DNA of 46,056 bases from DATJIG01 sp035493495 (GTDB taxonomy: Bacteria; Pseudomonadota; Alphaproteobacteria; SMXQ01), in the NCBI GenBank assembly GCA_035493495.1, contig DATJIG010000100.1, forward strand, positions 1 to 46,056. The letters are read 5' to 3'. The position numbers and the translations under genes were made by a program. Below the pieces are notes generated by a model, which worked only from the letters and a program-made list of their open reading frames with translations, did no database searches and was not told the DNA's origin. Below are positions 42,574 through 46,056 of this stretch, piece after piece (position 1 is the first letter of the stretch; each line of letters starts with the position of its first letter).

Positions 42574-42818
42574 CGAAACGCAATGCCGTCGATACGGCCG
42601 CCAATCTCGGCGGCCACTGTGGAGGTTATGTGGCGCGCGGGGGGTCGTCCATCCCACGCGGAGGATCAGTACGGCGGGTGCGCCCAGGGAGATTATTAAG
42701 ATTCATCAGAGGTTTCACGCCCATCAGCCGGAGACCCGTCGCGGACAACCCTCAAGCTCGGCTTTTTACGGCGAATCGGCGCGAAACAGGGTGTGAAGCG
42801 TGTGTGAGCGCCGGGTCG

Positions 42819-43880
42819 CTAACGGCCTGCTTCCTCACGATAGAAGCCGAGCGCCTTGAGCGCCGGGGCATCATTCACCGAGAACAGGATCGCCTCGCCC
42901 GAGTCGCGCAGGTTCTCGTGGGCATGCCAGGCCCAGTTCGGCAGCACAAAAGAGTCCCGCGCCTTCCACTGGAGCTCCTGGTCACCGACGCCAGGGATAT
43001 TGAAAAGGGTCCGGCCCTCCCCGCGCACGACGAAGTAGACGGCGCTCGAGGTGTGACGGTGGCTTTGGGTGCGCTGGCCCGGCTTGAGCCACTGGATCCA
43101 CGCGCTGAGCGTCGGCATCGTCGGCCCGCCGGTCAACGGATGCACGTACTCGAGCGCGATGCCGTCGTGCGGGCTTCCGTCGTGCGCCGCGAATGCCTTG
43201 AGCCTCGGCTCGACATCACGCCACGGGTAGCGCACCGGCACGCGTTCGCGCGCGCCCTGCTCCCACGCCGGCCGCACATCGCCGAGCCTGAGCGACATGC
43301 GTTCGGCGGGCGGCGTCACTGGTTGCTCGATATCACCGTACGGCTGGTAAACGATCTGGTTGAGCGCCCGCACCAGCGGGATGTCGAGCACGTCGACCCA
43401 ACTCACCGGTTTCGACGATCCGTTGTGATGGTCGTGCCACGTCCACGCCGGCGTAAGAATGAGATCGAAGTCCTCCATCGCGCACGGTTCGCCGTCCACC
43501 ACCGTACAAGCATCGGGGCTGCCGTCGACGACGAACCGCATCGCATTGATCTGGTGACGGTGCGCCCACGCGGTCTCACCCGGCAGAATCTGCTGGATGC
43601 CCATATTCATGGTGTGGGTCGCCGTCGGAGTCGGCAGGCCCGGATTGTTGAATAGGAGACTGCGCCGCGCCTCCATGCTCTCCGGCAAGGCCGCTCCCGC
43701 CTCTGAGAGAAGCCCGGCCACGGTTTCCCATGCCCACAGGTGGGGCTTGCCGACGGGGCGCGGCCCACCGATGGAGGCCTGCAGGAGCGGCTCGGCTGTC
43801 CACTGGCCGCGCATCGAGAACGTCGCGAGCCGCGCGTCGAATTGCTGCAAGGCGTCGTTAGCGCCGGGCCGTGTCGCCAT
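42819..43880 (-). CDS. gentisate 1,2-dioxygenase-like double cupin
   Basis: A 353-residue two-cupin protein of the gentisate/1-hydroxy-2-naphthoate dioxygenase group. First cupin: AHRHQINAMRFVVDG with His107 and His109 and WHDHHNG with His149 and His151. Second cupin: SHRHTSSAVYFVVRG with His274 and His276 and WAWHAHENL with His319 and His321. Length is near that of gentisate dioxygenases. The ATG at 43880 gives MATRPGANDALQQFD; the longer frame upstream is rejected. It is divergent from a DHDPS-family aldolase gene, with 140 bases between starts. Ring cleavage of a hydroxylated aromatic acid is the most likely role; gentisate itself is not certain. Confidence 0.85.
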   Translation of the reverse strand: MATRPGANDALQQFDARLATFSMRGQWTAEPLLQASIGGPRPVGKPHLWAWETVAGLLSEAGAALPESMEARRSLLFNNPGLPTPTATHTMNMGIQQILPGETAWAHRHQINAMRFVVDGSPDACTVVDGEPCAMEDFDLILTPAWTWHDHHNGSSKPVSWVDVLDIPLVRALNQIVYQPYGDIEQPVTPPAERMSLRLGDVRPAWEQGARERVPVRYPWRDVEPRLKAFAAHDGSPHDGIALEYVHPLTGGPTMPTLSAWIQWLKPGQRTQSHRHTSSAVYFVVRGEGRTLFNIPGVGDQELQWKARDSFVLPNWAWHAHENLRDSGEAILFSVNDAPALKALGFYREEAGR

Positions 43881-43903
43881 GACGCAGGACCTCCATTCTG
43901 CAT

Positions 43904-43952
43904 TTCGAAAAACGAATTTCGCAAAATGATAACGATTTTGTTTTTGCGGAAA
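43904..43952. promoter_or_regulatory. AT-rich divergent control region with nested inverted repeats
   Basis: TTCG and CGAA (43904-43907 and 43913-43916) form a short palindrome around AAAAA; TTTCGCAAAA (43917-43926) and TTTTGCGGAAA (43942-43952) form a near-perfect larger repeat. The region is strikingly AT-rich for this window and lies between the starts at 43880 and 44021. It is a likely shared promoter/operator; the binding protein is unknown. Confidence 0.45.
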
Positions 43953-44020
43953 TAGGCTATTTTTCCTGCAGAACAACAGGGCCGGATCGGGATCCCGATC
44001 CGGCGCACGGGAGAACAGCG

Positions 44021-44971
44021 ATGATCAGCCACTCGGATCTGAATGGCCTGATGGCCATGATGCCTGGGTTCGCCACCGACGATGCGGCGGACTTCAAGGC
44101 GACCAACACCGTCTCGATCGAACGCCTCGAGAAGGGCCTCAACCGCATGATCGGCGACGGCGCCAACGTCGTGGCGGTCGCCGGCAGCTTCGGCGAGTTT
44201 CACACGCTGCTGCCGGAGGAGTTCGAGACCCTGGCGAAGCATTCGGGCGAGATCGCCAACAACCGCATCCCGCTGTTCCTCGGCACGACGGCGCTCAACA
44301 CCCGCGACGCCTACCGCAAGCTGAAGGTCGTGTCGCAGACCAAGGCCGCCGGCGTCCTGATGGGCGTGCCGTTCTACTTCCCGTCCTCGCCGCAGAACGC
44401 GATTCGCTTCTACAAGGATCTCGCGGCGGAGTTCCCGAAGCTCGGGATCATGATCTATCACAACCCGCCGCTGCATAACGTCAAGCTGACGGTCGAGATG
44501 ATCGCCGAGATCGCCAAGATCCCGAACGTCGTCGCGATGAAGGACAGCCACCGCGATCCGGTCGAGTTCATGCGCCTCATCGAGACCGTGAAGGGCAAGA
44601 TGAGCGTGTTCGTGAACCAGACCCAGTACATGGCGTTCCAGCCGCTCGGCGCGCCGGGGTTCTGGTCGATCGACGCGTGGATGGGCCCGTGGCCCCAGCT
44701 CGCGCTCCGCGATGCGGTAAAGCGCGGCGACTGGGCGCTTGCTCGCCAGATCACCCTCGAGATCGGCCCGCAGTCGAGCGCCGCGCCGAGCCTGTCGTGG
44801 CGTGAGACGGCGTCGAAGATCGGCGTGAAGTACGCGGGCTACGTCGACCCGGGTCCATTGCGCCCGCCGTTCGTCGAGGTCCCGGCCGAGGTCGACGAGG
44901 GCCAGAAGAAGAAGGCCGCGCGCTGGAAACAGCTCTGCGACAAGTATCGCCCCGCCCGCGCGGCGGAATAA
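44021..44971 (+). CDS. dihydrodipicolinate synthase family aldolase/hydratase
   Basis: A 316-residue class I aldolase of the DapA/NanA group. The Schiff-base lysine is Lys174 (VVAMKDS), and the conserved tyrosine is Tyr146 (MIYHNPP). The first active-site loop reads AGSFGEFHTL instead of GTTGE, so it is not a standard DapA. This form resembles catabolic hydratase-aldolases of aromatic pathways (trans-o-hydroxybenzylidenepyruvate type). ATG at 44021 has GGGAG 7 bases upstream. A strong terminator follows at 45010-45037. Its divergent partner is a gentisate-dioxygenase-like cupin. A pyruvate-releasing cleavage step is a fair inference. Confidence 0.85.
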   Translation: MISHSDLNGLMAMMPGFATDDAADFKATNTVSIERLEKGLNRMIGDGANVVAVAGSFGEFHTLLPEEFETLAKHSGEIANNRIPLFLGTTALNTRDAYRKLKVVSQTKAAGVLMGVPFYFPSSPQNAIRFYKDLAAEFPKLGIMIYHNPPLHNVKLTVEMIAEIAKIPNVVAMKDSHRDPVEFMRLIETVKGKMSVFVNQTQYMAFQPLGAPGFWSIDAWMGPWPQLALRDAVKRGDWALARQITLEIGPQSSAAPSLSWRETASKIGVKYAGYVDPGPLRPPFVEVPAEVDEGQKKKAARWKQLCDKYRPARAAE

Positions 44972-45009
44972 ACCTCGGCACAGCCGGACAGGCACGGCAA
45001 GCTGAACGA

Positions 45010-45041
45010 AACCCGCGGAGAGCGATCTCCGCGGGTTTTTC
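45010..45041 (+). terminator. rho-independent terminator after the aldolase gene
   Basis: A perfect 12-bp stem (AACCCGCGGAGA at 45010-45021 with its complement at 45026-45037) around the loop GCGA, followed by a T-run (TTTTTC). It lies 39 bases after the aldolase stop. Confidence 0.9.
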
Positions 45042-45224
45042 GTTCAGGCACGTCAGGCCCTACGCTCGCGCGGTACCCCATTACCGGCCAGGATGCGCTT
45101 TCAGCGACGGGAATCCGACTGCCCTGCGCGCTCTGGACAGGTGTCGGGAACGTTTCCACGATCTCGGCCTTATGCGACGCGGTGCGTTGGCGGCCCCGCC
45201 GCCCGACCGCATGGGCAAGCACGA

Positions 45225-45244
45225 AATAGAACTATTCTAGATAG
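45225..45244 (+). promoter_or_regulatory. candidate OxyR/LysR-type element upstream of ahpC
   Basis: AATAG (45225-45229) and CTATT (45232-45236) form a palindrome, with a further ATAG at 45241-45244. ATAG followed 7 bases later by CTAG is close to the ATAG-N7-CTAT unit of OxyR sites. It lies 40 bases before the ATG of ahpC. No oxyR gene is present in the window. The match is partial. Confidence 0.3.
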
Positions 45245-45283
45245 GGCAGACCCATCGGGGTCACCATTCGAAAGGAGTTCTCG

Positions 45284-45832
45284 ATGCTGACCGTTGATCA
45301 AAAGCTGCCATCGTTCAACCTCAAGGCCGTTCCGCCGGGCCAGCCGAAAAACCCGAGCGAGGCCTTCGTCGACGTCGACGACCGGAGCCATCCCGGCAAA
45401 TGGCTTGTGCTGTTCGCCTGGCCGATGGATTTCACATTCGTCTGCCCGACGGAAATCGCCGGCTTCGGAAAGCTGAACAGCGAGTTCAAGGATCGAGATG
45501 CGCAAATCCTCGGCTTCTCGACCGACAGCGAATACGTTCATTTGGCGTGGAAGCGCGAAAACAAGGACCTGACGAACATTCCGTTCCCGCTTCTCGCCGA
45601 CAACAGGCGCGAACTGTCGCAGGCGCTCGGCATCCTGTCCCCCGATGCGGGCGTAGCGCTCCGCGCCACCTTCATCGTCGATCCCGACGGCATCATCCGC
45701 CACGTCTCGGTGAACGATCTCAATGTCGGACGCAATCCGCAGGAAGTGCTCCGCATCCTCGATGCGCTGCAGACCGACGAGCTCTGCCCGTGCAACTGGA
45801 AGCCGGGCGAGGACGTGCTCAAGGTCGCCTAA
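45284..45832 (+). CDS. ahpC: peroxiredoxin, AhpC family
   Basis: A 182-residue 2-Cys peroxiredoxin of the AhpC type that pairs with AhpD. Peroxidatic Cys54 is in DFTFVCPTEI and the C-terminal cysteines Cys168 and Cys170 in ELCPCNWKPG, the arrangement seen in actinobacterial and alphaproteobacterial AhpC. ATG at 45284 has AAGGAG about 6 bases upstream. The next gene, ahpD, begins 57 bases later. It reduces H2O2, alkyl peroxides and peroxynitrite. Its usual electron source in this setting is AhpD with lipoamide. Confidence 0.95.
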   Translation: MLTVDQKLPSFNLKAVPPGQPKNPSEAFVDVDDRSHPGKWLVLFAWPMDFTFVCPTEIAGFGKLNSEFKDRDAQILGFSTDSEYVHLAWKRENKDLTNIPFPLLADNRRELSQALGILSPDAGVALRATFIVDPDGIIRHVSVNDLNVGRNPQEVLRILDALQTDELCPCNWKPGEDVLKVA

Positions 45833-45889
45833 CGTTCCAATGTGGAGGGGCGGCACGCGCCGCCTCCTCCGTTTCAAAGGGCAGAAATC

Positions 45890-46056
45890 ATGTCGCTCGA
45901 ATCACTGCGCAACCGCATTCCCGATTACGCCAAGGACATCAAGCTGAACTTGGGCAACGTCGCCGCCAGCAACGCGCTGACGCCGGCCCAGGTGTGGGGC
46001 GCGATGCTCGTCTCGGCGCTCGCCGCGCGCAATGCCGAGGTGGTGGACGCGATCGC
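45890..46056 (+). CDS. ahpD: alkyl hydroperoxidase AhpD (C-terminus beyond window)
   Basis: The first 55 residues are visible before the window ends. MSLESLRNRIPDYAKDIKLNLGNV followed by LTPAQVWGAMLVSALAARN is a clear match to the N-terminus of AhpD. The CxxC active-site pair lies beyond the edge. ATG at 45890, 57 bases after ahpC, same strand. It reduces AhpC through a lipoyl-dependent thiol relay. Confidence 0.92.
   Translation, partial: MSLESLRNRIPDYAKDIKLNLGNVAASNALTPAQVWGAMLVSALAARNAEVVDAI

Larger units (their letters stand above)
44972..45283. other. 312-base intergenic region between aldolase and ahpC
   Basis: It contains the aldolase terminator (45010-45041) and the promoter region of ahpC with a short symmetric element (45225-45244). 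I see no gene in the remaining sequence; possible open frames on either strand show no recognisable family. Confidence 0.7.

Noticed and set aside
1..46056. tRNA, rRNA, CRISPR arrays, insertion sequences or integrases
   Set aside because: None recognised on reading; no transposase-like proteins or regularly spaced repeats seen.

Overview
The window is GC-rich (roughly two thirds G+C), densely packed bacterial chromosome. Operon style, frequent GTG/TTG starts, 4-base stop/start overlaps, a large set of solute-binding proteins (Fe3+/polyamine-type, Bug/TctC-type, NitT/TauT-type and Liv-type) and the AhpC/AhpD and DctA sequences all fit an environmental proteobacterium, most likely an alphaproteobacterium of the Hyphomicrobiales type. 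The taxonomic call is inference; there is no rRNA, tRNA or other direct marker in the window. I see no insertion sequence, phage, integrase or CRISPR array.

Layout. 1-1679 (minus): the start of a MetE-like methyltransferase (cut by the window edge) behind a class II aldolase. 1929-2473 (plus): a (2Fe-2S) CoxS-type subunit broken by four frameshifts. 2491-5181 (minus): two half-length chromate transporter proteins behind a hybrid histidine kinase whose phosphoacceptor histidine is a glutamine. 5441-6517 (minus) and 6698-7804 (plus): a divergent short-chain dehydrogenase and enolase-superfamily (mandelate racemase-like) enzyme separated by a conspicuous inverted repeat.

7855-21199 (minus) is the centrepiece: a LysR regulator, then a nearly gapless run of eleven genes: a VOC-Rieske fusion, two further VOC proteins (one two-domain, extradiol-dioxygenase-like), an M24-fold protein with degraded metal ligands, a solute-binding protein, a Rieske ring-hydroxylating oxygenase, a two-domain cupin, two more solute-binding proteins of the same family, then one permease and one ATPase. 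This reads as a combined import and oxygenative catabolism system for an unknown, probably aromatic, substrate. 21361-25276 (minus) continues with an Ohr/OsmC protein, two more cupins of the same family and a Bug/TctC-type binding protein, so three paralogous cupins sit in neighbouring transcription units.

25528-28464: a NitT/TauT-type binding protein (plus), a small lysine-rich secreted protein (minus) and a DctA dicarboxylate symporter (minus). 28575-33303 (minus): a branched-chain-amino-acid-type ABC transporter (LivK, fused LivH-LivM, LivG, LivF). 33456-42573 (minus): a complete tripartite RND efflux system of MdtABC type with its own outer-membrane factor. 42819-43880 (minus) and 44021-44971 (plus): a divergent pair of a gentisate-dioxygenase-like cupin and a DHDPS-family aldolase/hydratase. 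45284-46056 (plus): AhpC peroxiredoxin and the start of AhpD.

Taken together, most of the window is uptake, ring-oxygenation or ring-cleavage-like chemistry, efflux and peroxide defence. That suggests a catabolic region for aromatic or other xenobiotic carbon, although no substrate can be named from sequence alone.
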